The notes below the pieces were generated by a model. That model worked only from the letters and a program-made list of their open reading frames with translations. It ran no database searches and was not told the origin of the DNA. Source: JBBCJT01 sp037190665 (GTDB taxonomy: Bacteria; Pseudomonadota; Alphaproteobacteria; Acetobacterales; Acetobacteraceae). From it: a DNA stretch of 39,633 nt. A program made the translations under genes and the position numbers. The DNA is taken from assembly GCA_037190665.1 (NCBI GenBank), contig JBBCJT010000240.1, forward strand, positions 1-39,633. The letters run 5' to 3'. This document shows, piece by piece, positions 24,197 through 32,590 of this stretch (its first letter is position 1; each line of letters starts with the position of its first letter).

Positions 24197-24978
24197 TGCC
24201 CCGCTCGAAAGCGTACATGTCGCTCTACCGGTTCCTGCTGGCGGCGACCATCGTTGCGCTGTGGCAGGCCGTGTCCGGCCCGCTGGTGCCGGAATTCTTC
24301 ATCAGCCGCCCGAGTGCGATCGCCGAGGCGCTGCGGCGGCAGATCGTGAGCGAGAGCCTGTTCTTCCATGTCGGCATCACGGCGACGGAGGCGTTCAGCG
24401 GCTTCCTGATCGGGGCGCTGGCCGGCGTGACGGCGGGCGTGCTGCTGGGCCGCATCCCGTTCCTGTCCGATCTGCTGCAACCGTTCATCCTCGCCTTCTA
24501 CAGCCTGCCCAAGATCGCGCTCGCGCCGCTGTTCATCCTGTGGCTGGGGATCGGCATCTGGATGAAGATCGTGCTGACCGCGACGGTGGTGTTCTTCCTG
24601 GTCTTCCTGAACACCTTCACCGGCGTGCGCAGCGTCAGCCGCGAGCTGGTGGCGATCCTGAAGCTGATGGGCGCGAGCGAGCGCCATGTCCTGTTCAAGG
24701 TCGTGCTGCCCTCCGCCGTGGCCTGGGTGTTCGCGGGGCTGCGGATCTCCGTTCCCTACGCGCTGATCGGGGCGATCGTCGGCGAGCTGATCGCCGCCAA
24801 CCGGGGCCTCGGCTTCGTGCTGGCGAACGCGACCGGCCAGTTCGATACGGCGGGCGTCTTCGCGGCGCTGATCGTGATCATGCTGATGGCCTTCGTGCTG
24901 AATACGATGGTGCGGCTGCTCGAACGCTGGCTGATGCCGTGGAAGAGCGGGGAGCTGGAGCGCGAGATCACGATCTGA
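24196..24978 (+). CDS. ABC transporter permease, SsuC/TauC type
   Basis: This is the inner-membrane permease of the NMT1-type importer (260 residues). About six hydrophobic helices are visible, beginning with FLLAATIVALWQAV (about 13-26). The EAA-type loop ELVAILKLMGASERHVLFKV followed by VLPSAVAW contacts the ATPase. Also typical are SLPKIALAPLFILWLGIG in the middle and ELIAANRGLGFVLANA before the last helices. ATG 24196 overlaps the ATPase stop. It is the last gene of the eight-gene operon that begins at 17932. A gap of 165 bases separates it from the FCD regulator. Confidence 0.93.
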   Translation: MPRSKAYMSLYRFLLAATIVALWQAVSGPLVPEFFISRPSAIAEALRRQIVSESLFFHVGITATEAFSGFLIGALAGVTAGVLLGRIPFLSDLLQPFILAFYSLPKIALAPLFILWLGIGIWMKIVLTATVVFFLVFLNTFTGVRSVSRELVAILKLMGASERHVLFKVVLPSAVAWVFAGLRISVPYALIGAIVGELIAANRGLGFVLANATGQFDTAGVFAALIVIMLMAFVLNTMVRLLERWLMPWKSGELEREITI

Positions 24979-25143
24979 GCGGGAGCGAGTGCCCCGTCGC
25001 AGTTCGGCCACGCCGCCGGCCGCGCCCTTACCCGCGCGGGCAGCAATGCTCACCTATTCCCACTGCCCGGATGATCGGTTAAGCCCGCTCATCCCTCCCG
25101 CGGCAGGGCGGCAGCGCGGTCTACAACGGAGTGAACGGGGAGG

Positions 25144-25893
25144 ATGAGCAGGCGGCAGGATGCGGGGCGGCTGGAAGTCATCGCCCTGGGTCTACTGGAC
25201 GAAGCGGCCCAACCCGTCGGCGCGCGCCGGCTGGCGGAGGCGTTCCGTGCCGAAGGCATCGACGTCGCGGAGGCGACCGCCGGGCGCTACCTGCACCGGC
25301 TCGACGAAGTCGGGCTGACCCATTCCGCCGGCAAGCAGGGCCGCGTCCTGACCGAGGCCGGGCGCCAGCGCCTCGCCGATCGCAGGATGCAGCAGGAGAT
25401 CGCCGCCCGCAGCGCGCGCGTGGCCGCCGCCGCCGATGCGCACGACCTAGATGCGCTGATCGACCTGCTGCACACCCGCCGCGCCATCGAGGCGGAGGCG
25501 GCCCGGCTGGCCGCCACCCGCGCCACGGAGCAGGAACTGCTGCAGATCGCCTCCGCCGCGGACACGCATGTGCACTGCATCGAGACGCCCGGCCGGATCG
25601 GGCATTCGCATGACTTCCACCTGCTGATCGCGCGGGCATCCCACAACCGGATGCTCGCCGCGATGGCAGAGCTGCTGCTCGACCTGCGCAACGACGCCCT
25701 GGCGCAGTTGCTGGACCGGATCTCGGCTGCCGCGGGCCGGGTGCTCGACATGGCGCTCGATCACACGACGCTCGCGGATGCGCTGGCGCGCCGCGACGCG
25801 CCGGAGGCGGAGCGCCTGATGCGCGAGCACATCGACAAGCTCATCGGCGTGGCGATGCAGAGTGCCCGGGCGCCGAAGCGTCGCGCCCGGTAA
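25144..25893 (+). CDS. FCD-domain regulator with atypical N-terminal winged helix
   Basis: This is a predicted transcription regulator of 249 residues. The C-terminal half (about 105-240) is a helical FCD ligand domain of the GntR/FadR group. RRAIEAEAARLAA is its entry helix, H-D-F-H lies near 160, and the closing motif reads DHTTLADALARRDAPEAERLM followed by REHID. The N-terminus is not a standard GntR helix-turn-helix. LEVIALGLLDEAAQPVGARRLA, then AEATAGRYLHRLDEVGLT and a wing with GRVLTEAGRQRL, resembles the RNase R/NrpR-type winged helix (HTH_12). The ribosome site is odd: GGGGAGG abuts the ATG, with a GGAG 12 bases away. It faces the amidohydrolase gene at 25900 with only six bases between stops. 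It probably controls the hydantoin cluster to its right, which is inferred. Confidence 0.82.
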   Translation: MSRRQDAGRLEVIALGLLDEAAQPVGARRLAEAFRAEGIDVAEATAGRYLHRLDEVGLTHSAGKQGRVLTEAGRQRLADRRMQQEIAARSARVAAAADAHDLDALIDLLHTRRAIEAEAARLAATRATEQELLQIASAADTHVHCIETPGRIGHSHDFHLLIARASHNRMLAAMAELLLDLRNDALAQLLDRISAAAGRVLDMALDHTTLADALARRDAPEAERLMREHIDKLIGVAMQSARAPKRRAR

Positions 25894-25899
25894 CCCCGG

Positions 25900-27345
25900 C
25901 TAGGCGGTGCGCTCCTCCCGGAAGGGCGCGAAGCTGGACGGGCTCAGGACCTCCACGGACCGGTTCGCCCAGTCGCAATCCTTCATCCCGTCCCACATCG
26001 CCTCGGCCGCCTTCTGCACGCCCTTGCCGAGCTGCACCGGATCGAACCCCGGCACGACCCGTTCGCGCATCACGTAGTTGCCGTCGATGACCACGTCCCG
26101 CAGGTCTTCCGCCTGCGCCGAATAGACGATGTTGCGCACCGGATCGCGCAGCGGGGTCATGAAGACGCTGTCGCCGTTCCAGATCAGCATGTCCGCCATC
26201 GCGCCGGGGGTGAGGCGCCCCAGGTCGTCGCGGCCCAGCGCCTTCGCGCCGCCGATCGTCGCCGCGTTGAAGACATCGGTCGCGGTCGCCACATCCGTCC
26301 GCCGGTCGATGATCTTGCCCACGACCGCGGTCCAGCGCATCGCCTCGATCATGCTCTGCGGGCAGGTGTCGGTCGCGATGGTCATGTTGACCCCGCGCTG
26401 CAGGTATCGCCCGAAGCTCTCCATCGCGATCCCGCGCCGGCAGAAGACCCACACGGCGTGTGCGACGTTGGAGCCGGTATCGGCCAGGATGCCGATGTCG
26501 TCCGCGTGATAGTTGGCCCAGCTGCTCTCCCCCGGGATGATGCAGTGGCCGAGGATCACGTCCGGGCCGAGGAAGCCGATCTTCTCCAGCCACTCGATGG
26601 GCGTGCAGCCGTTGCGCCGTGTCATCTCGTGGAACTCGATGACTGATTGCGAGGTGTGAAGCGCGAGGGGCACGCGCATCCCGGTGGCCGCTGCGCGGGA
26701 GCGACGGAGCAGCGCCTCCGAGCAGGTGTCTATCTGGGACGGGGTCAGGAAGCCGTGGATGCGGTCGTTGAACGTGCCGCTGATCTTCTCCACGAAGGAG
26801 ACCGCGCGTTCGAAGGCGCCCACGCCGTCATCGGGGAACCACTCGTAATTGACGGTGCGGCCGTTGCGCGTGAGCCAGCGGCCGGAGCGGTAGGCCTGCC
26901 CGACATAGGCGCGCAGCCCGGCGCGGCCGCATTCCTCGACCACCCAGTCGCCGTGCCCGCCGATCTCCATCACCGTGGTCGTGCCGCTCATCAGCAGTTC
27001 CGGCACCGAGTAGGAGACGCAGGCGCGGCGCGCCTCGTCGCTGATCGCCCCGTCGCGCGCGGACAGGAACTCGTACAGGCCGGAGAGATAGAACTGCCGG
27101 GGGCCGCGATCCTCGACGAAGCTCTTGTCCAGCGGCGATTCCGTCAGATGCACATGCGTGTTGATGAGGCCGGGCGTGACCACCTTGCCGGGCGCGTCCA
27201 CGACATGGTCGCACGGGCCGTCGAACCGCTTTCCCACATGGACGATGCGGTTGCCCTCCCAGACGATCACCCCGTCCCGCAGATGGCGGTGCGAACCGTC
27301 CTGCCAGGCGATGATGTGACTGGCGCGGAGCATTGTGCGGGCCAT
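25900..27345 (-). CDS. Amidohydrolase-superfamily deaminase (SsnA/TrzN/cytosine deaminase-like)
   Basis: This is a metal-dependent hydrolase of the subtype III amidohydrolase group, which deaminates or dechlorinates N-heterocycles such as cytosine, guanine, hydroxyatrazine or related rings. It has 481 residues. The metal and catalytic ligands are in place: H64 and H66 in NTHVHLTE, H230 in LALHTS, H267 in ILGHCI and D326 in ATDTCP. The product is probably cytoplasmic, as no signal is present. ATG at 27345 is chosen because GGGAGG lies nine bases upstream. The longer frame has no ribosome site. It is divergent from the N-carbamoylase gene and may share a regulatory region. A role in converting a nitrogen ring to a hydantoin or dihydropyrimidine precursor for the neighbouring enzymes is plausible but inferred. 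Confidence 0.85.
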   Translation of the reverse strand: MARTMLRASHIIAWQDGSHRHLRDGVIVWEGNRIVHVGKRFDGPCDHVVDAPGKVVTPGLINTHVHLTESPLDKSFVEDRGPRQFYLSGLYEFLSARDGAISDEARRACVSYSVPELLMSGTTTVMEIGGHGDWVVEECGRAGLRAYVGQAYRSGRWLTRNGRTVNYEWFPDDGVGAFERAVSFVEKISGTFNDRIHGFLTPSQIDTCSEALLRRSRAAATGMRVPLALHTSQSVIEFHEMTRRNGCTPIEWLEKIGFLGPDVILGHCIIPGESSWANYHADDIGILADTGSNVAHAVWVFCRRGIAMESFGRYLQRGVNMTIATDTCPQSMIEAMRWTAVVGKIIDRRTDVATATDVFNAATIGGAKALGRDDLGRLTPGAMADMLIWNGDSVFMTPLRDPVRNIVYSAQAEDLRDVVIDGNYVMRERVVPGFDPVQLGKGVQKAAEAMWDGMKDCDWANRSVEVLSPSSFAPFREERTA

Positions 27346-27396
27346 GGGCAGCCTCCCGTAAGCGTCGATGCAAGGTCGCGGGACGCGCGGTCCCTG

Positions 27397-27441
27397 TTGA
27401 CAGGCGAAGTGCGGCATCTATCGTTCATCATCTATGATGAT
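27397..27441 (+). promoter_or_regulatory. Promoter and operator-like palindrome ahead of the N-carbamoylase gene
   Basis: A consensus -35 TTGACA (27397-27402) and TATCGT (27419-27424) stand 16 bases apart. The predicted start of transcription, near 27431, falls inside the inverted repeat ATCATC-TAT-GATGAT (27427-27441), which also reads as ATCAT-CT-ATGAT. A regulator bound there would cover the start point. The leader would be about 48 bases. A related site lies at 35921-35935 before the other operon of this cluster. Confidence 0.6.
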
Positions 27442-27478
27442 CGGTCCAGAGGCCGACTCCAGCCTGATGGAAGAACGA

Positions 27479-28717
27479 ATGATCCCGGAAATCGAGATCG
27501 ACCCCGCGCTGGTCGAGCGTTACGTGCTCGAACTCGCGACGCACGGGGCTCATGGCGAGACCGGCGTCTGGCGGACCGTCTACTCGCCGGAATGGGTCGG
27601 CGCCACGCGGCTGTACGCGCAGTGGTGCGAGGAGGCCGGGCTCGAGGCGCGGTCGGACGCGGTCGGCAATGTCTGGGGGCGGCTGGATGGGCGCGAGGGC
27701 GGCAAGGCCGTCGTGTCCGGGTCCCATATCGACAGCCAGAAGCCGGGCGGGCGGTACGACGGCGCGCTGGGCGCGCTTGCCGGGCTGATCGCCATCCGGG
27801 CGCTGCGCGAGCAGTTCGGCGCGCCGCGCCGCCCGCTTGAGGCCGTGGCGTTCTGCGAGGAGGAATCGAGCCGCTTCCCTTCGGCGAATTTCTGGGGCTC
27901 CCGTGCGATCACGGGCCGCATCACGCCGGACGATCCGGACAAGACCATCGGTTACGACGGCGAGACCATCGGCGAGGCGATGCGCGAGGTCGGGCTCGAC
28001 CCGGCGCGCATCCCCGAAGCGAAGCGCGACGACATCGACGCGTTCGTGGAGCTGCACATCGAGCAGGGTCCCGTCCTGGAACAGGCCGGGCTGCCGGCGG
28101 CGGTCGTGGATGCCATCACCGGCCTGCGTCACATGGTCGTGGAGCTGGGCGGCACGCAGAACCACGCGGGCGCCTTCCCCATGGATCTGCGGCGCGACCC
28201 GATGCAGGGCTTCGCGGAGATCGCCGCCGGCGTCGTCAACACCGCGCACCGGATGGGCCGCCCGGCGGTCACCACGGTCGGCCGTGTCGTGGCGGAGCCC
28301 AATGCGCCGGCGATCATTCCGGCGAAAGTGACCTTCACCGTGGATGCGCGCCACCCCGATCCGGCCGCGCGCGAACGGCTCTACGCGCGGCATGAGGCGC
28401 TGATGCGGGAGGTGGCGGCACGGCGGGAACTCGACATCTCCTGGCGGACGACGATCGACCATCCGCCCTGCCTGTCCGATCCGGAAATCGTCCGCGCTCT
28501 GCGCGACGGTGCCGCGGCGCAGGGCGTGCCGTACATGATCATGGCCAGCGGCGCCGGGCACGACACGCAGCAGATGGCGCGGATCGCGCGCACCGCCATG
28601 GTCTTCGTCCGCAGCAAGGACGGACGCAGCCACACGCCCGACGAGTTCTCCTCCGTCGAGGACATCGTCGCCGGCATCCGCATCCTGGCGGCCGGCCTGC
28701 ACCGGCTCGCCTACTGA
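27479..28717 (+). CDS. hyuC: M20-family N-carbamoyl-L-amino acid hydrolase (HyuC/AmaB type)
   Basis: This is predicted to hydrolyse an N-carbamoyl amino acid (or an allantoate/ureido relative) to the amino acid, CO2 and ammonia. It has 412 residues, the family norm. The binuclear metal site reads H83 in GSHIDSQ, D94 in GGRYDGALG, the CEEES cluster (E127-E129), H193 in ELHIEQGP and H385 in SHTPDEF. SRFPSANFWGSRA is also diagnostic of this subgroup. ATG at 27479 has GGAAG five bases upstream. In-frame ATGs at 27434 and 27467 lack a site, and the first falls inside the predicted operator. It precedes the dihydropyrimidinase gene by ten bases, the classic hydantoinase-carbamoylase pair. Allantoate amidohydrolase or beta-ureidopropionase is an alternative, as the motifs do not separate them. 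Confidence 0.88.
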   Translation: MIPEIEIDPALVERYVLELATHGAHGETGVWRTVYSPEWVGATRLYAQWCEEAGLEARSDAVGNVWGRLDGREGGKAVVSGSHIDSQKPGGRYDGALGALAGLIAIRALREQFGAPRRPLEAVAFCEEESSRFPSANFWGSRAITGRITPDDPDKTIGYDGETIGEAMREVGLDPARIPEAKRDDIDAFVELHIEQGPVLEQAGLPAAVVDAITGLRHMVVELGGTQNHAGAFPMDLRRDPMQGFAEIAAGVVNTAHRMGRPAVTTVGRVVAEPNAPAIIPAKVTFTVDARHPDPAARERLYARHEALMREVAARRELDISWRTTIDHPPCLSDPEIVRALRDGAAAQGVPYMIMASGAGHDTQQMARIARTAMVFVRSKDGRSHTPDEFSSVEDIVAGIRILAAGLHRLAY

Positions 28718-28727
28718 AGGCAGGATC

Positions 28728-30122
28728 ATGGATCTCATCGTCAAGGGCGGTCTGGTCGCGAGCGTGGCCGGCGTGACGCGGGCGGATGTCGGCATCCGCG
28801 ACGGCCGGATCGCGGAGGTCGGCAGCGATCTGCGCGCGGAGGCCGCACGCACCATCGACGCTTCCGGCTGCTATGTCCTTCCCGGCGGCGTCGACGTTCA
28901 TACGCATCTCGATACGCCATCCTTCGGCACGCGCACGGCGGACGACTACCTGACCGGGACCATCGCCGCCGCCTGCGGGGGAACCACGACCATCGTTGAT
29001 TTCTGCCAGCAGGAGAAGGGGCAGAGCCTCCGCGACGCCATCGCCACCTGGCACGCCAAGGCCGCCGACAAGGCCGCCATCGACTACGGTTTCCATATCA
29101 TCATCGTCGACCTGAACGACGCCGCGCAGGCGGAGCTTGCGACGCTGCCGGAGATGGGGGTGACCAGCTTCAAGCTGTTCATGGCCTATCGCGGCATGTC
29201 GCAGGTCGATGATCTGGCGCTGCTGCGGACGATGGAGCAGGCGAGGGCGGCCGGCGCCGTCGTGATGGTCCATGCGGAGAACGGCGATGCCGCGTACTTC
29301 CTGCAGCGCAAGCTGGTCGCCGAGGGCAAGCTCGCACCGAAATATCACGCGGACAGCCGCCCGCCGCGCGTGGAAGCGGAAGCGACGGCGCGGGCCATCG
29401 CGCTCGCCGAGATCACGGGCGCGCCGCTCTACGTCGTGCACCTGACCTGCGAGGAGGCGCTGGAGGAGCTTGTCCGTGGCCGGATGCGCGGCGCGCCGGT
29501 TACGGGGGAGACCTGTACGCAATACCTCTATCTCACCCGCGACGATCTGGACCGGCCGGGTTTCGAGGGCGCGAAGTATGTCTTCACCCCGCCCGCGCGC
29601 ACGAGGAAGGATCAGGACATCCTGTGGCGTGCGCTGGCGGACGGCACGCTGGCGGCGCTGTCTTCCGACCACTCGCCCTGGAACTACAGCGGCCAGAAGG
29701 ACATGGGCCGCGACGATTTCACGCGCATCCCCAACGGCGGACCGGGGATCGAGGAGCGGATGATGATGGCGTGGCAGGGCGTGGCCCAGGGGCGCCTCAG
29801 CGTCGAGCGCTTCGTCGAGATCACGGCTACCAACCCGGCGCGGCTGTTCGGCCTGTTCCCCCGTAAGGGCACCATCGCGCCGGGGGCCGATGCCGATCTC
29901 CTCATCTGGGATCCGGCCGCGAAGCTGCGCCTGACCAGGACCGCACTGCATCAGAATGTCGACTACACCCTGTACGAAGGTCGCGACGTCGAGGGCGTGC
30001 CCCGCACCGTGCTGCTGCGGGGCGAGGTGATCGTGCAGGACCGCGAGTATGTCGGCCGCCGGGGCAGCGGACGCTTCCTGCATCGCGCGCGGTGGGGGGA
30101 ACGCCTGCCGCCGGAAGCGTAA
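28728..30122 (+). CDS. hydA: Dihydropyrimidinase/D-hydantoinase
   Basis: This is a cyclic amidase that opens hydantoins or 5,6-dihydropyrimidines to N-carbamoyl amino acids (464 residues, usual 455-490). All active-site residues of the group are visible: H58 and H60 in DVHTHLD, the carboxylated lysine K149 in SFKLFMAY, H182 in VHAEN, H238 in VVHLTC and D314 in SSDHSPWN. The C-terminal part has GTIAPGADADLLIWDP. It directly follows the N-carbamoylase gene, so the two steps (ring opening, then decarbamoylation) are co-expressed. It is unrelated in fold to the HyuA/HyuB pair at 5309-9042. Which ring it prefers cannot be told. Allantoinase is less likely because the surrounding residues follow the dihydropyrimidinase pattern. 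Confidence 0.9.
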   Translation: MDLIVKGGLVASVAGVTRADVGIRDGRIAEVGSDLRAEAARTIDASGCYVLPGGVDVHTHLDTPSFGTRTADDYLTGTIAAACGGTTTIVDFCQQEKGQSLRDAIATWHAKAADKAAIDYGFHIIIVDLNDAAQAELATLPEMGVTSFKLFMAYRGMSQVDDLALLRTMEQARAAGAVVMVHAENGDAAYFLQRKLVAEGKLAPKYHADSRPPRVEAEATARAIALAEITGAPLYVVHLTCEEALEELVRGRMRGAPVTGETCTQYLYLTRDDLDRPGFEGAKYVFTPPARTRKDQDILWRALADGTLAALSSDHSPWNYSGQKDMGRDDFTRIPNGGPGIEERMMMAWQGVAQGRLSVERFVEITATNPARLFGLFPRKGTIAPGADADLLIWDPAAKLRLTRTALHQNVDYTLYEGRDVEGVPRTVLLRGEVIVQDREYVGRRGSGRFLHRARWGERLPPEA

Positions 30123-30179
30123 GGGCGCGCCCTGTCCCTCTCCCGCCTTGCGGAAGAGGAAGCCTTGCGTGGCGGCAAC

Positions 30180-31778
30180 CTATCCAGCCACCGGGATCGT
30201 CCAGCCAGTGCCACGCGCCGTGGTGACGTATTCCGGCCACCGGTAGTTGACCGGCGCGGCGAAGTCGCGCGGCAGCAGGGGTGCGACCCACTTCGTGCCG
30301 CCGATCCCGCCCCCGGTGCGCTCCCGGAACTCCGCCTGCGCGGCGTCGAGCAGGGACCGGTCCTTCAGCAGGTCGACGATCGTCAGACCGATCACCTCGC
30401 CCGCCTTCATCCACATCGGGTCGATGATGTCCGGCACCCCGCCGATCGCGTTGCGGACCCATTCCGGATAGCGGTACCCGGGCCTCGGCGATTCAAGCGC
30501 CGGCCGTCCCACGAACAGCCGCACCGTGGGCGCGTGCCACGTGTAGTCCACATAGTCGTCCGCGCCGTAGTTCACCTGCCAGGGCGGAAGCTGCGCGCGC
30601 ATCACGCGCTGCTCGGCCTCCCGCGGCTCGCTCAGGCGCTGGATCTCCTGCGCGATGGGGTCCTGCATCGGCTCCAGCCCGAGGTTGCGCTGGATCTCGC
30701 GCGAGAACTCCCGCGCCGCGTCGTTCCACTTCGGGGGGCCGACCAGCTCGAAGTTGCGGAAGGTCACGTCCGCCATCACGTGGTTCGGCAGACCGGCGCG
30801 GGTGCGGGTGATCCACTCCTTCCGCACGGTGCAGTGCGTCATCTGCGCCACGTGCTCGGCGTTGTTGTCCAGCACCTCGAACGCCTTCTCGCACATCGCC
30901 GTCAGCGGCGCGCGGATCGAGTACTGGATCTGCGAGATGTTGGGCGCGAGGTTGTCGGCGGCCGCCTGCCCGGCGTTCAGGATGTACTCGTTCAGGCTCC
31001 AGTTGCCGACATGGGGAAGCATCGCCTCCTTCATGTACTTGCCCGACGTGTACATCAGGCAGACCGCATCGATCGCGCCCGGTGCGCGGGCCAGACCGTG
31101 CGAATGGTTCATGCCGACGGCCGAGGATTCCCCCGCCCACGTCTCGGGGGAGGGGCATTCGAAGGTGTAGATCCGGCTCCAGTATGGCGCGCAGTGCGTG
31201 TCCCAGAAGCAGGAATTCGCCATCGCCGGGTGGGAGCCGGGGTGGAAGCTGATCGCGGCGTCGAGGTCGTCGTAATAGCCCTTCGCCGCATGGACCGGCT
31301 TCGATCCGCACATCTTCTCTGCCGGTTCGCCGAAGAACTTCAGGCGCCCCTTGATGCCGTGCGCCTCCATCGCGTGCTTGGCGGCGAGGAACCCGGCGAA
31401 GGAGCCCATGCCCAACGCCGAGTGCGGGTCTGTGTGGCCGGCAGCATAGGGGCTGACGCCGTCGCGCGGCTTCGGGAAGGGCACCGGGTCCTGGCTGCGG
31501 CCGGGGACGGCGTCGTACTCCGCATAGCCGCCGATGGTCGGGCCATCGCCGTTCGACCAGGTCGCGCAGAAGGCCGTGGGCATCCCGCCGGAGCCTTCCT
31601 CGACCGTGAACCCCTCCTTGCGCAGCCGCTCCACGTACCACGCGGCGGAGCGATACTCCCGCCACGCCGGCTCGTGCATGTGCCAGATGGTCATATGATC
31701 CTGAGAAAGCGCGGCGGCATTCTGCGAAAGCCACGTCAGCGCAGTCTGTTTCTCAGGGGTCATCGCGGCAGGCGGCAT
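30180..31778 (-). CDS. M20-family amidohydrolase, AbgB-like
   Basis: This is a metallo-amidase of the peptidase M20 family, closest in pattern to p-aminobenzoyl-glutamate hydrolase subunit B and N-acyl-amino acid amidohydrolases. It has 532 residues, somewhat longer than AbgB (about 480). Key segments are GGYAEYDAVPGRSQ (about 83-96), AGHTDPHSALGMG (113-125) with likely metal ligands H115 and H119, GEPAEK with E151, and SFHPGSHP with H179. The usual GHGCGHN is altered to GHTDPH, so the metal site differs from textbook AbgB. GGGAGAG lies before the ATG at 31778. It is the last gene of the leftward operon from 35901, 14 bases after a permease gene. It probably cleaves an imported N-acyl or amide compound. 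The substrate is unknown. Confidence 0.82.
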   Translation of the reverse strand: MPPAAMTPEKQTALTWLSQNAAALSQDHMTIWHMHEPAWREYRSAAWYVERLRKEGFTVEEGSGGMPTAFCATWSNGDGPTIGGYAEYDAVPGRSQDPVPFPKPRDGVSPYAAGHTDPHSALGMGSFAGFLAAKHAMEAHGIKGRLKFFGEPAEKMCGSKPVHAAKGYYDDLDAAISFHPGSHPAMANSCFWDTHCAPYWSRIYTFECPSPETWAGESSAVGMNHSHGLARAPGAIDAVCLMYTSGKYMKEAMLPHVGNWSLNEYILNAGQAAADNLAPNISQIQYSIRAPLTAMCEKAFEVLDNNAEHVAQMTHCTVRKEWITRTRAGLPNHVMADVTFRNFELVGPPKWNDAAREFSREIQRNLGLEPMQDPIAQEIQRLSEPREAEQRVMRAQLPPWQVNYGADDYVDYTWHAPTVRLFVGRPALESPRPGYRYPEWVRNAIGGVPDIIDPMWMKAGEVIGLTIVDLLKDRSLLDAAQAEFRERTGGGIGGTKWVAPLLPRDFAAPVNYRWPEYVTTARGTGWTIPVAG

Positions 31779-31792
31779 GTTTCTCTCCCGGC

Positions 31793-32590
31793 TCAGTTCG
31801 TGTGGCTGCGCGTCAGGCGCAGGTTCACGACGAGGAACAGCGTGGTCAGCAGGACAAGCAGGACGGCGGCTGCGGCCATGGCCGGGTCGAGATTCTCGTT
31901 GATCCCGTCCCAGAAGCGCCGCGGCAGGGTGATGATGCGCCGGCTGGCGATGAACAGGACCAGCACCAGCTCGTCCCACGAGTGGATGAAAGCGAAGATC
32001 GCGCCCGACGCGATGCCGGGTGCGACCGCGGGCATGATCACACGTGTCAGCGTCTGGGTCGTGCTGGCGCCGAGCGACTTCGCCGCCTGCTCCAGCCGGA
32101 TGTCGAAGTTCGACAGCGACGTCGTCACGATGATGACGACATAGGGGATACCGGTGACCGCATGCGCCAGGATGACGCCGGCATAGGTGTCGACCAGCCG
32201 CAGCTCCACCCAGAACCGGTACAGGCCCAGCGCATAGACGATCGTCGGCACGATGATCGGCACCAGCATCAGCGCACGGACGGCGTTCGCCAGCCGCGTA
32301 TTGAGCCGCCAGCAGCCGATCGCGCAGAGCGTGCCCGTGCTCGTCGCGATCGCCGTCGAGGCCAGCGCGATGACGGCGCTCTGCCAGATGGAGGACAGCC
32401 AGGCCGGGCTGCTCAGCAGGCTGACGTAGTGCTGCAGCGACAACTGGCTCTCGGGCAGCGACAGGTAGCTCCGGTCCGTGAGCGAGACGGGGATGACCAC
32501 GGTGATCGGCAGCAGCAGGAAGCAGATCACCGTCCAGGTCCCGATGCCCGAACCCGGCAACTGATCCGGGGAACTGTGCCGGCGGCTCAT
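31793..32590 (-). CDS. ABC transporter permease, PotC type
   Basis: This is the second inner-membrane permease of a polyamine/opine-type importer (265 residues). The first helix (about 18-36, WTVICFLLLPITVVIPVSL) leads to LTDRSYLSLPE, standard for PotC-like proteins. The EAA loop reads RLEQAAKSLGASTTQTLTRV and continues MPAVAPGI. The final segment includes FIHSWDELVLVLFIA and LPRRFWDGI, both typical of the family. ATG 32590 overlaps the stop of the PotB-type gene by four bases. No PotA-type ATPase gene is found in this operon. Confidence 0.9.
   Translation of the reverse strand: MSRRHSSPDQLPGSGIGTWTVICFLLLPITVVIPVSLTDRSYLSLPESQLSLQHYVSLLSSPAWLSSIWQSAVIALASTAIATSTGTLCAIGCWRLNTRLANAVRALMLVPIIVPTIVYALGLYRFWVELRLVDTYAGVILAHAVTGIPYVVIIVTTSLSNFDIRLEQAAKSLGASTTQTLTRVIMPAVAPGIASGAIFAFIHSWDELVLVLFIASRRIITLPRRFWDGINENLDPAMAAAAVLLVLLTTLFLVVNLRLTRSHTN

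Noticed and set aside
25070..25079. GATGATCGGT ahead of the FCD regulator as a stand-alone operator
   Set aside because: It has only half of the dyad found at 27427-27441, so it is used only as weak support for shared control.
27479..28717. Firm assignment as allantoate amidohydrolase
   Set aside because: The motifs are shared by carbamoylases, ureidopropionases and allantoate amidohydrolases. The hydantoinase next door favours N-carbamoylase, and no other ureide-pathway gene is present.
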